64,000 bases of DNA, from assembly GCA_963625685.1 (NCBI GenBank), contig CAVFTR010000001.1, positions 372,001 to 436,000 on the forward strand, given 5' to 3'. Position numbers and translations under genes: made by a program. The notes below the pieces were generated by a model. The model ran no database searches. It worked only from the letters and a program-made list of their open reading frames with translations, and was not told the origin of the DNA. Positions within the stretch are counted from its first letter, which is position 1. Every line of letters begins with the position of its first letter. Below, piece after piece: positions 8,492 through 17,112 of the stretch. This DNA is from F23-B02 sp963625685 (lineage in GTDB: Bacteria > Bacillota > Clostridia > Oscillospirales > Oscillospiraceae).

Positions 8492-9942
8492 TATCCGTTC
8501 CTCTTCTCTATGTGTTCTGCGACTATCTCGCGTTCATCCATATGATGCTTTTCGCGGCCGACGACCTGATAATCCTCATGGCCTTTGCCGGCAAGCAATA
8601 TTACATCATTTGCCCTGTGCTTGTCAATCGCCCATTTTATGGCCTCGACGCGGTCGCATATGGCGACATGCTCCGTTTTCCTGCCCTCGAGGCCGACGAG
8701 TATCTCGTCTATTATCGCCTGCGGGTCCTCGGTGCGGGGATTATCGCTCGTTACGATGACGAGATCGGCGTTGTCGGCGGCTATAGCTCCCATTATCGGG
8801 CGCTTTGTCCTGTCGCGGTCGCCGCCGCAGCCGAAGAGCACGACGAGCCTGCCGTCGTTATCCGTGCGCAGCGCCCTGAGCGCGTTTTCCAGCGCGTCCG
8901 GCGTGTGTGCGTAGTCGATGACGATGGTGTAGTCTCCGTCTGTCGGCACGAGCTCCATGCGGCCCTTTACGCCCTGCGCCGTTTTCATCGCCTCGGCGCA
9001 GTCATCAAGGCTTATGCCCAGAGCGAGGCCTATGGCGATGGTGTTGAGCGCGTTATAGACCGAAAAGCGCCCGGGGATGGCAAGGCTCACGGTAGCTGTC
9101 TTTTCTCCGCAGCAGGCCGTGAACGAGACGCCCTTTGCAGAGAGCCTTATGTCCTTCGCCGCAAGCGACGCGGCCTTGTCCTCCGCCGTATATGTCAGCT
9201 TTTCGCAGGAGGCGTTTTTCATCATCTCCCCGGCCCAGGCGTCGTCCAGATTTATGCAGCCGACGCGGCAGGACCTGAACAGCAGCGCCTTGGCCCCGGC
9301 GTACTCCTCCATGGTATGGTGGAAATCCAGGTGGTCCTGAGTGAGGTTGGTAAACGCCCCGACGGCGAAGTCGATGCCGGCGACGCGGCTGAGCGCCAGC
9401 GAATGGGACGATACCTCCATGACGACGTGAGTGCAGCCGGCGTCCCGCATCTCCGCGAAAAGCTGCTGGAGCTCGAAGCTCTCGGGCGTCGTGCGCTCGG
9501 TGTGGATAATCTCGTCGCCTATCATGTTGCCGTTTGTGCCGACAAGACCGACCTTCGCGCCGAGCGTCTTTTCAAGCAGGTGCTTCAAAAGATAGGTCGT
9601 CGTGGTCTTGCCGTTCGTGCCGGTGACGCCGATGACCTTCATCTGCCCCGCCGGATCGCCGAAGAAGCTGCGGCTTGCGAGAGCCAGAGCCAGGCGGCAG
9701 TCTTTGACCATAACATAGGGAACTCTTACAGGCGGCACTCTGTCGCATATGACGACAGCGGCGCCATTGTCGACGGCCGAGGGGATATATTTATATCCGT
9801 CCGTCGAAAAGCCCGAGATGGCGACGAACACATCGCCGGGCTTTGTACTGCGCGAATCGTAGCTCAGGCCGCTTATATCGCAGTCGGGCGAGGCCTCGAG
9901 CCTTGTTATCTCCACATCCTTCAAAAGCTCAGAAAGTTTCAT
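8491..9942 (-). CDS. murE: UDP-MurNAc-L-Ala-D-Glu:meso-diaminopimelate ligase MurE
   Basis: MurE adds the third residue of the stem peptide. The 483-residue Mur ligase has the ATP loop GVTGTNGKTTT (105-115), the central VVMEVSSHSL region and the C-terminal domain with DNPR at 400-403, the established signature for meso-diaminopimelate rather than lysine. This fits the diaminopimelate-epimerase-like domain found later in the window. It precedes mraY with overlapping codons. The usual murF neighbour is absent. Confidence 0.96.
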   Translation of the reverse strand: MKLSELLKDVEITRLEASPDCDISGLSYDSRSTKPGDVFVAISGFSTDGYKYIPSAVDNGAAVVICDRVPPVRVPYVMVKDCRLALALASRSFFGDPAGQMKVIGVTGTNGKTTTTYLLKHLLEKTLGAKVGLVGTNGNMIGDEIIHTERTTPESFELQQLFAEMRDAGCTHVVMEVSSHSLALSRVAGIDFAVGAFTNLTQDHLDFHHTMEEYAGAKALLFRSCRVGCINLDDAWAGEMMKNASCEKLTYTAEDKAASLAAKDIRLSAKGVSFTACCGEKTATVSLAIPGRFSVYNALNTIAIGLALGISLDDCAEAMKTAQGVKGRMELVPTDGDYTIVIDYAHTPDALENALRALRTDNDGRLVVLFGCGGDRDRTKRPIMGAIAADNADLVIVTSDNPRTEDPQAIIDEILVGLEGRKTEHVAICDRVEAIKWAIDKHRANDVILLAGKGHEDYQVVGREKHHMDEREIVAEHIEKRNG

Positions 9943-9966
9943 ATGTGCATCATCCTTATATCTTTT

Positions 9967-12291
9967 TTAGTATCGTCCGAGAATGCTCCCGTCATCCGAA
10001 ACGAGAGTCAGCTCAACGACCGTTCCGTGCTTTATATCCGCTCCCGCCGCGACGCTCTGCGTCAGCACCCTTTGCGCGTCCGCGTCGCGCACGAGCGTGT
10101 TGCTGTGGGCAAACACCCCGTATCCGGCGAGCTCCCTTACAGCGTCGGCATAGCTCAGGCCACAGATGCCCGGCATCGTTTCGAGCGCCTCCGAGGGGCT
10201 CTGTCCTGCATATATTATGACCGTGCTGCCCCCTGCGACGACCGTGCCAGCAAGCGGAAGCTGCGAGCTCACCGTGCTCTGCGAGCCTATCACGCGACAT
10301 TCAAAGCCTGATTCCGCGAGCCTTCTTTTCGCCTCGTCGACGCTGAGGCCGCCGAGCTCCGGTACGGCTCTGTCGGCCTTTTCGGAGGCGGCGCCGTACT
10401 CGGGCTCAATGCCCATATACGGCAGGATATCGGCAAGCATCCTGCCCACCGTGGGAGCCGCCATCTGGCCGCCGGAGACATACACGCCCGAGTCCGGGCC
10501 CGGAGTGTCGAGCAGGACAAGCAGCGCTATCTGCGGATCGTCCGCCGGCGCGAAGCCGACGAAGGACACGATATATTCCTTTTTGCCAGTCTGCGCCTCG
10601 TAGCTGACCTTTTCGGAGGTGCCCGTCTTGCCGCCGATGCGGTATCCGGCGACGGCGGCGTTGCGGCCGGTGCCCTCGTCCGGGTCGCCGACGACCTGCT
10701 CGAGAATGGAGCGCACCTCCGCGCTGGTCTCCTCGCTTATGACGCGGCGCACGGCCTTCGGCTTATGATTATACACCGCACTGCCGTCAGAGTCCAGTAA
10801 ACTTTCCACGACGTACGGCTGCATGAGGCAGCCGCCGTTGACGCAGGCGCTGACGGCCGTCACGAGCTGAAGCGGCGTTATGGTGAAGGTCTGCCCGAAG
10901 GAGGCCGCCGCCAGCTGGGATCTGTTCTTTTCATTATAAAACGTATCCTCGCTCCACCAGATGCTGCCGCTCTCGCCGCCGAGGTCTATACCCGTTTTTG
11001 CGCTCAGCTGCTGCTGACTGTCGCCGGTGAGCTCGAGAAGTCCGAAGGCGTCGCAGTATTTATAGAAGGCCTGCGCGCCGACGCGCATGCCTATGTTGAC
11101 GAAGGCCGCATTGCAGGAGTGCTGCACGGCCTGAGTGAGGCTCTGGGAGCCGTGACCTGCCGTTTTCCAGCATCTGACCGGATTCGTTCTGCCCGGCACC
11201 TGAACGCTGCCGCCGCAGAAGAAGCTGTCGTCAAGGCTCGCCTTGCCCTCCTCGAGCGCCATGGACAGCGTTATTATCTTGAAGGTAGAGCCCGGCTCGT
11301 AGGTATCCGACAGCATTTTATTGCGCCATTGCAGACGCTGCGCGTCGGCGAGGAGCTGATCCTTTTCCTCCTGCGTGGGAGCCGCCTCGACCGCAGTTTT
11401 GGCCTCGTCGCTCACATCGAGGAAATTATTGAGGTCATAGCCTCCGACCGAGGCCATGGCGAGTATCCCTCCGGTGTTGACGTCCATCGCTATTGCGCCC
11501 GCGCCGTTTTGGATATCATAGTCCTCGACCGCCTGATACAGCGTTTTTTCAACGTAATGCTGTATGGTGAGATCGATCGTCGTAACAAGGTCAAGGCCGT
11601 TCTCGGCGCCGGTATAGCCCTCGTACTGCTCAAGCAGCAGATCGGTGCCGTAGGCGTTTGCAAGACGCATGTATCTGCCTGAGGCGCCGCGCAGAGAAGA
11701 ATCGTACTGCGCCTCTATCCCGTCGAGGCCGTAGTTGTCAGTCCCGACAAAGCCTATGACGTGACAGGCAAGCGAGGAATACGGATAGTAGCGCTTTGTA
11801 TCGCTTTCAAGGCGGACGCCCTTGAGGTCATACTCGTTTTTGAACTCACGGACCTTATCGGCCGTCTCCCTTTCGACCTTGCGCGCAAGAGTTACGTACC
11901 ACGAGCCGGTGTTTTCAGTCTTTTTGAGTATATCCTCGCGATCAAGGCCGAGGATCTCCGACAGCTTATCGGCTATGAGCTCCGCGTCCTCGCCGTACAT
12001 CTCGATCTCAGCGGGGCTGAGATAGACATTGTCCACATCGGCGCTCATGGCGAGGATATTCATGTTGCAGTCGTATATCGTTCCGCGTTCGGCGGAGCTG
12101 CCCGTCTCGCGCAGCTGCTGGCTCACGGCGAGTTCCTCGTATTTATCATGGTCGCGCACCTGCAGGATATAAAGACGCGCGATGAGCGCCGAAAATGCAA
12201 GCATGCCGCACACTGCCATGAGAAATAGTGTGCGGCGCAGCATCGTCCGGTTCGGGCCTCCCGCCGTCGATTTGTTTTTGCTTTTGCGCAT
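9967..12291 (-). CDS. Class B penicillin-binding protein with PASTA domains (SpoVD/FtsI type)
   Basis: This septal or spore-cortex D,D-transpeptidase is 774 residues long. The start is the ATG at 12291, with AAGGAG 7 bases upstream; a longer frame begins 48 bases earlier without a site. Features are one membrane segment (about 20-42), the PBP dimerisation domain, catalytic SxxK at Ser335-Lys338 (GSTFK), SCN at 392-394 and KTGTS from Lys555, then two C-terminal PASTA domains from about residue 640. Bacillus has two such genes here (pbpB and spoVD); only one is present, so it may serve both vegetative and spore division. I give no symbol because FtsI and SpoVD cannot be told apart. Confidence 0.93.
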   Translation of the reverse strand: MRKSKNKSTAGGPNRTMLRRTLFLMAVCGMLAFSALIARLYILQVRDHDKYEELAVSQQLRETGSSAERGTIYDCNMNILAMSADVDNVYLSPAEIEMYGEDAELIADKLSEILGLDREDILKKTENTGSWYVTLARKVERETADKVREFKNEYDLKGVRLESDTKRYYPYSSLACHVIGFVGTDNYGLDGIEAQYDSSLRGASGRYMRLANAYGTDLLLEQYEGYTGAENGLDLVTTIDLTIQHYVEKTLYQAVEDYDIQNGAGAIAMDVNTGGILAMASVGGYDLNNFLDVSDEAKTAVEAAPTQEEKDQLLADAQRLQWRNKMLSDTYEPGSTFKIITLSMALEEGKASLDDSFFCGGSVQVPGRTNPVRCWKTAGHGSQSLTQAVQHSCNAAFVNIGMRVGAQAFYKYCDAFGLLELTGDSQQQLSAKTGIDLGGESGSIWWSEDTFYNEKNRSQLAAASFGQTFTITPLQLVTAVSACVNGGCLMQPYVVESLLDSDGSAVYNHKPKAVRRVISEETSAEVRSILEQVVGDPDEGTGRNAAVAGYRIGGKTGTSEKVSYEAQTGKKEYIVSFVGFAPADDPQIALLVLLDTPGPDSGVYVSGGQMAAPTVGRMLADILPYMGIEPEYGAASEKADRAVPELGGLSVDEAKRRLAESGFECRVIGSQSTVSSQLPLAGTVVAGGSTVIIYAGQSPSEALETMPGICGLSYADAVRELAGYGVFAHSNTLVRDADAQRVLTQSVAAGADIKHGTVVELTLVSDDGSILGRY

Positions 12292-12356
12292 AGCCGCTCC
12301 TTCCCGGTGAAAACACATTGGTACATGATATATTTTCACCGCTCAGATTATGCAGC

Positions 12357-12740
12357 TTATCCGTCGCTTATTATTACAGCCTTATCCTTTGTATCCGCGT
12401 CTATCCTTACGGCACCGCGCTCGAGCACGCTGCTCATTCCGAGCCTGCTCCTTGCGGTCCTTTCTATCTCGCCGAGATCCTGCGCGAACTCATATTCTAT
12501 GCGCTTTCGGCGGTTTTCCTCTTTGAGCGTTTCGAGCTTCTGAGACAGCCTGACGTTTTCGTCTCCCGTCTGCGTCAGCTTTATCCTCATAAATAGCGAG
12601 AGCACGAGCAGCGCGGCGCACAGAAGCGCCAGGAGCGGCAGCAGCAGAGCGCTTGCTGTCGCGCGCGGTCTTCCCTTCGGCGCGGCCGGGCGCTTTTTTC
12701 CCTTCTGACCGTATTGATATTCGTTGGCGGAGCTTTTCAA
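12357..12740 (-). CDS. ftsL: FtsL-like septum protein
   Basis: This 127-residue protein has the FtsL layout: a basic cytoplasmic tail (KKRPAAPKGRPR), one membrane helix at about residues 28-50 and a coiled coil rich in Leu, Glu and Lys (ENVRLSQKLETLKEENRRK). It lies between rsmH and the class B PBP, the usual ftsL position. The start is probably TTG at 12740, with only a weak ribosome site, immediately after the rsmH stop. FtsL sequence is poorly conserved, so the name depends on architecture and position. Confidence 0.8.
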   Translation of the reverse strand: MKSSANEYQYGQKGKKRPAAPKGRPRATASALLLPLLALLCAALLVLSLFMRIKLTQTGDENVRLSQKLETLKEENRRKRIEYEFAQDLGEIERTARSRLGMSSVLERGAVRIDADTKDKAVIISDG

Positions 12741-12746
12741 GGAGCC

Positions 12747-13685
12747 CTACACCCTTTCGGCGACGCGGAGCTTTGCGCTCCTCGCGCGCGGATTGAAGTT
12801 CAGCTCATCCTCATCCGGCACTATGGGCTTTCTGTATACGCTCCTGAGCGTCTGCACAAAGCCGCAGACGCATATCGGAGCCTCCCTCGGGCAGGTGCAG
12901 CCGTTTTCCCTCGCGGCTATGCCCGTTTTTACTATTCTGTCCTCGAGCGAGTGGAAGCTTATGACGCAGAGCCTTCCGCCCTTTTTCAGTCTGTCGGGCG
13001 CAGTTTTCATCATTCTGTCCACCGCGCCGAGCTCGTCGTTGACGGCTATCCTTATGGCCTGGAAGCTGCGCTTTGCCGGGTGCTGCTTTTCGCGCAGCGC
13101 CGCGGCCGGCATGGCCGAGCGGATGATATCGACAAGCTCGAGCGTCGTCTCAACGGGCTTCAGCGTCCTGCGCTCCGCTATGCGCGAGGCGATGCGCCGT
13201 GCGTAGCGCTCCTCGCCGAAGTCGCGCAGTATGCGCGTCAGCTCGGCCTCGTCCCAGTCGTTTACGACGGTGTACGCGGTGAGCGCGCTCGTATCGTCCA
13301 TGCGCATGTCGAGCGGCGCGTCGTTCATATACGAAAAGCCGCGCCCGGCCTCGTCGAGCTGCGGCGAGGACACGCCGAGATCAAAAAGCATCCCGTCGAC
13401 GGTCTCTATCCCGAGCTCGTCGAGTATCTGCGCAGCGTCGCAGAAGTTTCCGTGCACGAGCGTCATTTTACCGGCATAGGCCGCAAGGCGCTCGCCTGTC
13501 CGCCTTATGGCGCTCAAGTCCCTGTCGATGCCTATGAGCCTGCCTCCGTCAAGGCGCTTTAATATCTGCTCGGAGTGACCGCCGAGCCCCAGCGTGCCGT
13601 CAAGATATATGCCGTCGGGCTTTATGTTCAGGTTTTCTATACATTCATTGAGCAGCACCGATATGTGCTTTGCTTCGTTTGGCAT
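12747..13685 (-). CDS. rsmH: 16S rRNA (cytosine1402-N4)-methyltransferase RsmH
   Basis: RsmH methylates N4 of C1402 in 16S rRNA. The 312 residues begin with HISVLLNECIENL and carry the SAM-binding loop DGTLGLGGHS, then FDLGVSSPQLDEAGRGFS and CVISFHSLEDRIVK, all typical of the family. The ATG is two bases from the mraZ stop, so mraZ-rsmH is coupled as in most bacteria. Confidence 0.96.
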   Translation of the reverse strand: MPNEAKHISVLLNECIENLNIKPDGIYLDGTLGLGGHSEQILKRLDGGRLIGIDRDLSAIRRTGERLAAYAGKMTLVHGNFCDAAQILDELGIETVDGMLFDLGVSSPQLDEAGRGFSYMNDAPLDMRMDDTSALTAYTVVNDWDEAELTRILRDFGEERYARRIASRIAERRTLKPVETTLELVDIIRSAMPAAALREKQHPAKRSFQAIRIAVNDELGAVDRMMKTAPDRLKKGGRLCVISFHSLEDRIVKTGIAARENGCTCPREAPICVCGFVQTLRSVYRKPIVPDEDELNFNPRARSAKLRVAERV

Positions 13686-13686
13686 A

Positions 13687-14103
13687 TCAAAACTCCAGTT
13701 CGTCCATTACAGACGCGATATTTTCGGGGCTTATCTCGCTTTCCGAGAGCTTGTCCCAGCTCGCCTCGTCCCATATCTCGGCATGATTGTTGCAGCCGAT
13801 CACCGCGACGCTCCGGCTCAGATGCGCATACTCGCGCAGGTGCGCGGGTATGAGCGTGCGGCCCTGATTGTCGAGCTCGCACCTTGCCGCGTAGGCAAAA
13901 AGCGGGCGCATTTTGCGCTGCTTTACGTAGCTCATGGCGTTTACCTTGTCGGAAAACTCCCTCCAGCTCTCCGCGCTGTACACCGAAAGGCAGCCGTCCA
14001 TCGAGAGCGTTATATAGAGCACGTCGCCGAGCTCGTCCCTCAGCTTTGCCGGAATGAACAGCCGGCCCTTGCTGTCGATATTGTGCTTATACTCGCCCGT
14101 CAA
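13687..14103 (-). CDS. mraZ: MraZ, transcriptional regulator of the dcw cluster
   Basis: MraZ forms a DNA-binding ring that controls its own operon. I place the start at the TTG at 14103, 8 bases after a strong GGAGGTGA site; translation from it gives the usual N-terminus xTGEYKHNIDSKGRLFIPAKLR. An open extension of 32 codons upstream lacks family similarity. The product is 138 residues with the two SpoVT/AbrB-like halves, each with a GR motif (SKGRLFIP and NQGRTLIP). Candidate MraZ boxes and a strong promoter lie directly upstream. Confidence 0.93.
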   Translation of the reverse strand: MTGEYKHNIDSKGRLFIPAKLRDELGDVLYITLSMDGCLSVYSAESWREFSDKVNAMSYVKQRKMRPLFAYAARCELDNQGRTLIPAHLREYAHLSRSVAVIGCNNHAEIWDEASWDKLSESEISPENIASVMDELEF

Positions 14104-14134
14104 CGCGTTCACCTCCGGTTTTTCCCGCAATTTC

Positions 14135-14164
14135 GATGCACTTTGCACCACTTTGCACCACTTT
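14135..14164 (-). promoter_or_regulatory. Candidate MraZ operator: three tandem AAAGTG boxes
   Basis: On the minus strand the sequence is AAAGTGGTGC, AAAGTGGTGC, AAAGTGCATC in direct tandem with a 10-bp period, just downstream of the -10 box. MraZ proteins are known to bind direct repeats with a GTG core at 10-bp spacing upstream of mraZ. Confidence 0.7.
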
Positions 14165-14170
14165 ACCTTG

Positions 14171-14199
14171 ATTATAGAGATACGCGTGTGAAAAATCAA
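14171..14199 (-). promoter_or_regulatory. Sigma-A promoter of the dcw cluster
   Basis: On the minus strand TTGATT (14194-14199), a 17-base spacer and a perfect TATAAT (14171-14176) precede the MraZ boxes. Confidence 0.8.
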
Positions 14200-14224
14200 G
14201 TGAATTTTTGTAACAGAGCAAAAA

Positions 14225-14249
14225 ATCCGGACTCTTGATGAGTCCGGAT
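14225..14249 (-). terminator. Terminator of the regulator/acyl-CoA dehydrogenase transcript
   Basis: A perfect 10-bp stem (ATCCGGACTC and complement) with a 5-base loop is followed by a T6 run on the minus strand, 14 bases after the dehydrogenase stop. Confidence 0.85.
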
Positions 14250-14262
14250 CTTGAGCACAATA

Positions 14263-15402
14263 TCATTTTTCGGCCGCGTTTATGACGGCGTTGGATACGA
14301 TTATCTTGCATATCTCCGAGGTGCCCTCGGCTATGGTAAGCATCTGGGCGTCGCGGAAGCAGCGGTCGACCTCAAATTCCGAGGACAGGCCGTTGGCGCC
14401 GTGGATCTGGCGCGCGCTTTTGCATATCTGACAGGCGAGCTCCGTGCTCAGGAGCTTCGCGGCGGCCACGTCGGCAGCGGCGCGGCGCTCCCTCGCGTCG
14501 TACTGCTCGGCCGCGCAGTAGATCATGCATCTTGACGCGCACAGCTTTGTGTACATCTCGGCGAGCATGAAGGCAATGCCCTGGTACGACGAGAGGTTGC
14601 GGCCGTATTTGCCCGTGGCGGTCGCGTAATTATTCGCAAGCTCGAGCGCTCTTCCCGATATGCCGGCCGCTATCGACGCAACGGCGAGACGGCCGAGCTG
14701 GAGCGTGGGCTTGAGCATCGCATAGCCCTGATTTTCCTCGCCTATCATGTTTTCCGCCGGGATGCGGCAATTATTGAAGCTCAGGCGGCCGGTCGGGCAG
14801 CTGTTTAGGCCTATCATGCGCGGGCCCGGGTCGGCGGCGAGCCCCTCGCTCGAGGCGTCGACGTAGAAAAGGCTTATATCGCGGCTGCGTCCCGTGAGCG
14901 CGGTGCGGGCTGCGATTATATAGCCGTCCGCCCTGCCGGCGTCCGTTATCCACGATTTCGCGCCGTTTATGATCCATTCGTCCCCAAGGCGTATGGCCGT
15001 GGTGTTGATGCCCAGAACGTCCGAGCCGCCGCTCTCCTCGCTTATGGCGTAGGCGACGAGCTTTTCCAAAGAAAAGCACTTACCGAGCATTTTCGCTCCC
15101 AGCGCTCCGGACGGGGCGTTATTCATTATATCGCAGGCCAGAACGTGCGGAACGAGCGACAGCGACAGCGACGCGCTGCCGCGGGCGAGCTCCTCGAATA
15201 TGACGCACATGTCCGAGGCTCTGTAGCGGCCGCCGCTCATAAGCTCGGGCGACACGAGCCCGAGCTCGCCGCAGCGCTTTATGAGCTGAGTAGGGAAGCT
15301 TCCGCTCTTATCGAGCTCCTGAGCCGCAGGCTGCACCTCCTCGCGCACGAAGCTGGCGACCTTGTCCTTCAACGCCTTCCGGCTTTCATTCAACATATAC
15401 AT
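14263..15402 (-). CDS. Acyl-CoA dehydrogenase (second copy)
   Basis: This 379-residue flavoprotein of the acyl-CoA dehydrogenase family oxidises acyl-CoA or, with EtfAB, reduces enoyl-CoA. The FAD/substrate region (AYAISEESGGSDVLGINTTA) is followed by WIINGAKSWITDAG, and the C-terminal AEGTSEI carries the probable catalytic base Glu359. It is about half identical by eye, at motif level, to the plus-strand enzyme at 17113. AAGGAG lies 10 bases upstream of the ATG. It is cotranscribed with the CBS/hotdog regulator just upstream and ends at a strong terminator. The substrate cannot be read from sequence. Confidence 0.9.
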   Translation of the reverse strand: MYMLNESRKALKDKVASFVREEVQPAAQELDKSGSFPTQLIKRCGELGLVSPELMSGGRYRASDMCVIFEELARGSASLSLSLVPHVLACDIMNNAPSGALGAKMLGKCFSLEKLVAYAISEESGGSDVLGINTTAIRLGDEWIINGAKSWITDAGRADGYIIAARTALTGRSRDISLFYVDASSEGLAADPGPRMIGLNSCPTGRLSFNNCRIPAENMIGEENQGYAMLKPTLQLGRLAVASIAAGISGRALELANNYATATGKYGRNLSSYQGIAFMLAEMYTKLCASRCMIYCAAEQYDARERRAAADVAAAKLLSTELACQICKSARQIHGANGLSSEFEVDRCFRDAQMLTIAEGTSEICKIIVSNAVINAAEK

Positions 15403-15407
15403 CGTTC

Positions 15408-16709
15408 CTATTCTCCTTGCTTTGCCGTGAACATGAGTATGGCCTTGGTATACGAGCAGCTGTCGTCGAATATCTCCTCCTCGAGGGTGCAGCCGTGCTC
15501 GCCGCGGCGCGTCAGCTTGCTCGACAGCATGAGGCTGTCGCGCGTGCCGATGGTCTTTGAGGCGAAAAACGTTCCGCTTTCTATAACGCAGCCCTCGCCG
15601 AGGAGCTTTCCGGCATGGCGCAGAGCCGCCGTTAGCACGACCGGCAGCGTAAACTCCGAGGGATCCGCGGTCCCCCTGTTAGGGATACGGATATTATAAT
15701 ACTTCTCCTCGTCCGTTTCGGAGATGTCCGACGCCTCGAGGAAGGATTCAAACATCGGCACTCCGCCGCCGCGGCCGCTGAACATGAAGTAGCGCAGAAC
15801 GTCGTTCATATCCAGAACGCCGCTGACCTTATCGCCGTCCATCACCGCCGCGACGCTGTTGCCCGAAAGGAGCATGTCCTCGGCGATCTTCGTCATCGGC
15901 GTTTCACCGTCAAAATGCAGGCACTGTCCGTCGGGACGAAGGATGCCGTATATGCGCTGCGAGGGATTCGCCGCAAAGGCCCTCGGAACATCGAGCGCTC
16001 CGCACAGTCTGAGATTTTCATCCACGACGGGATAGGTCTGGAGGGATATATCCTCGCACAGCTTGTGCCAGTCTGCGACGACGTCGTTGCTGTACAGATA
16101 CTGCGGCATCTTCATCCAGGTCTGCGCCTCGTCTGGATTCTCGGTAAAGGGCGTGCGCAGCTTTTCGAGCAGCAGCATGACCGTTCTGCTGTCCTGAAGC
16201 GCGCTTATGACCGCGCGGCCGCTGCGCTCGGCATAGACGAGCGTGAGCGGAACCGCGCTCGCGCCGCCGGTGAGCATCAGGTTTGCGCCGAGCTCGATGA
16301 TCAGTGCCTGCATCTCCGGCCTGTCGCCCACCATGCACAGAACGCCGAGATTCTCCGCCGGGTCCTTCGACAGGGTCCTGCGAAGCTGCTCCTCGCCGCC
16401 GTCGCATATAACGATGCGCCCGATCATCCTGTCTGCGTCCGAGGGCTCGATCACCATCGTGAGGCCGAGAAGCTTGGCGGCCCTTTTTATGCTGACAGGC
16501 TCGGCATCGCCGGCAACGCTTGAATCGATCTTGAAGGTTCCGGACTTCGGCTTCGTCACGACAAGGCCCTGCGCCTCGGCGGCCTTTATGGCCTTATAGA
16601 CGGTCCCGACGCTCACGTCAAGTATCTCGGACAGGCGGCGGACAGATATCTTCGTTCCCGCGTCAAGCTCTTTTATATATGATAGTATAAGTTCATTTTT
16701 AATAGACAT
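15408..16709 (-). CDS. Transcriptional regulator: winged helix, DRTGG, CBS pair, hotdog domain
   Basis: This 433-residue multidomain regulator resembles Bacillus YtoI (COG4109 type). Residues 1-65 are a GntR-like winged helix (SVRRLSEILDVSVGTVYKAI). About 75-185 resembles a DRTGG domain. About 195-315 contains a CBS pair (YPVVDENLRLCGALD; VAAVMDGDKVSGVLDMND). About 345-430 has a hotdog/thioesterase-like fold (VIESGTFFASKTIGTRDSLMLSSKL). CBS domains commonly bind adenine nucleotides and hotdog domains bind acyl-CoA thioesters, so a role as CoA-ester or energy sensor is plausible but inferred. It is divergent from the acd-etfBA-CoA-transferase operon, whose expression it probably controls, and is cotranscribed with an acyl-CoA dehydrogenase. 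Confidence 0.85.
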   Translation of the reverse strand: MSIKNELILSYIKELDAGTKISVRRLSEILDVSVGTVYKAIKAAEAQGLVVTKPKSGTFKIDSSVAGDAEPVSIKRAAKLLGLTMVIEPSDADRMIGRIVICDGGEEQLRRTLSKDPAENLGVLCMVGDRPEMQALIIELGANLMLTGGASAVPLTLVYAERSGRAVISALQDSRTVMLLLEKLRTPFTENPDEAQTWMKMPQYLYSNDVVADWHKLCEDISLQTYPVVDENLRLCGALDVPRAFAANPSQRIYGILRPDGQCLHFDGETPMTKIAEDMLLSGNSVAAVMDGDKVSGVLDMNDVLRYFMFSGRGGGVPMFESFLEASDISETDEEKYYNIRIPNRGTADPSEFTLPVVLTAALRHAGKLLGEGCVIESGTFFASKTIGTRDSLMLSSKLTRRGEHGCTLEEEIFDDSCSYTKAILMFTAKQGE

Positions 16710-16744
16710 CCCATTACCCCGGCAAATTATATATCTGTGCGGTC

Positions 16745-16773
16745 ATTATACCGATAATCCCCCCTTTTCGCAA
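16745..16773 (-). promoter_or_regulatory. Promoter of the CBS/hotdog regulator
   Basis: On the minus strand TTGCGA (16768-16773), a 17-base spacer and TATAAT (16745-16750). Confidence 0.65.
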
Positions 16774-16805
16774 GGGTTTTTCTGATATTTGTTCACAAAA
16801 TTCGC

Positions 16806-16819
16806 GTTAATATTATAAC
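16806..16819. promoter_or_regulatory. GTTA-N6-TAAC inverted motif (possible operator)
   Basis: GTTAATATTATAAC lies in the divergent intergenic region. Similar GTTA/TAAC motifs with other spacers occur at 17026-17041 and 17074-17085, so one regulator may bind several sites. The rest of the 400-base region (16710-17112) is AT-rich and has no convincing gene. Confidence 0.3.
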
Positions 16820-16949
16820 AGAATAAAACACTTTGTTTTTGAGCAAGCTAATCAGTGGCAAACTGTTGTAGGAAATTGGCTTTCGCTTGTCATAAAATGG
16901 CTGTAAATATGTCAGAAAGCCGAAATGGATTAAAATTCATCTTTTTGTG

Positions 16950-16978
16950 TTGACACTCTGTTGCAGTCATGTTATTAT
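16950..16978 (+). promoter_or_regulatory. Strong promoter of the acd-etfBA-CoA-transferase operon
   Basis: Perfect TTGACA (16950-16955), a 17-base spacer and TATTAT (16973-16978). The predicted leader to the ATG at 17113 is about 125 bases. Confidence 0.8.
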
Positions 16979-17025
16979 TTTCACATCAAGAGGATGCGAT
17001 TTGATCCAAGTTCGTCCTCACGGCA

Positions 17026-17085
17026 GTTACAGCAATGTAACAGTTTATAATTATCATCCCACAAAACGCAAACTGTTATGTAACA
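17026..17085 (+). promoter_or_regulatory. Palindromes and potential hairpin in the acd operon leader
   Basis: GTTACA-N4-TGTAAC (17026-17041) and TGTTATGTAACA (17074-17085) flank a 9-bp inverted repeat, TAACAGTTT (17038-17046) with AAACTGTTA (17070-17078). The outer palindromes and the inner hairpin share bases, so they could be DNA operators or alternative RNA folds. Confidence 0.4.
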
Positions 17086-17112
17086 CATCATATTGTAAAG
17101 GAGCCTGAAAAA

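Noticed and set aside
8512..10311. A 599-codon open frame on the plus strand
   Set aside because: It is antisense to murE and the PBP gene, with low-complexity Arg/Ala/Val composition and no start signal.
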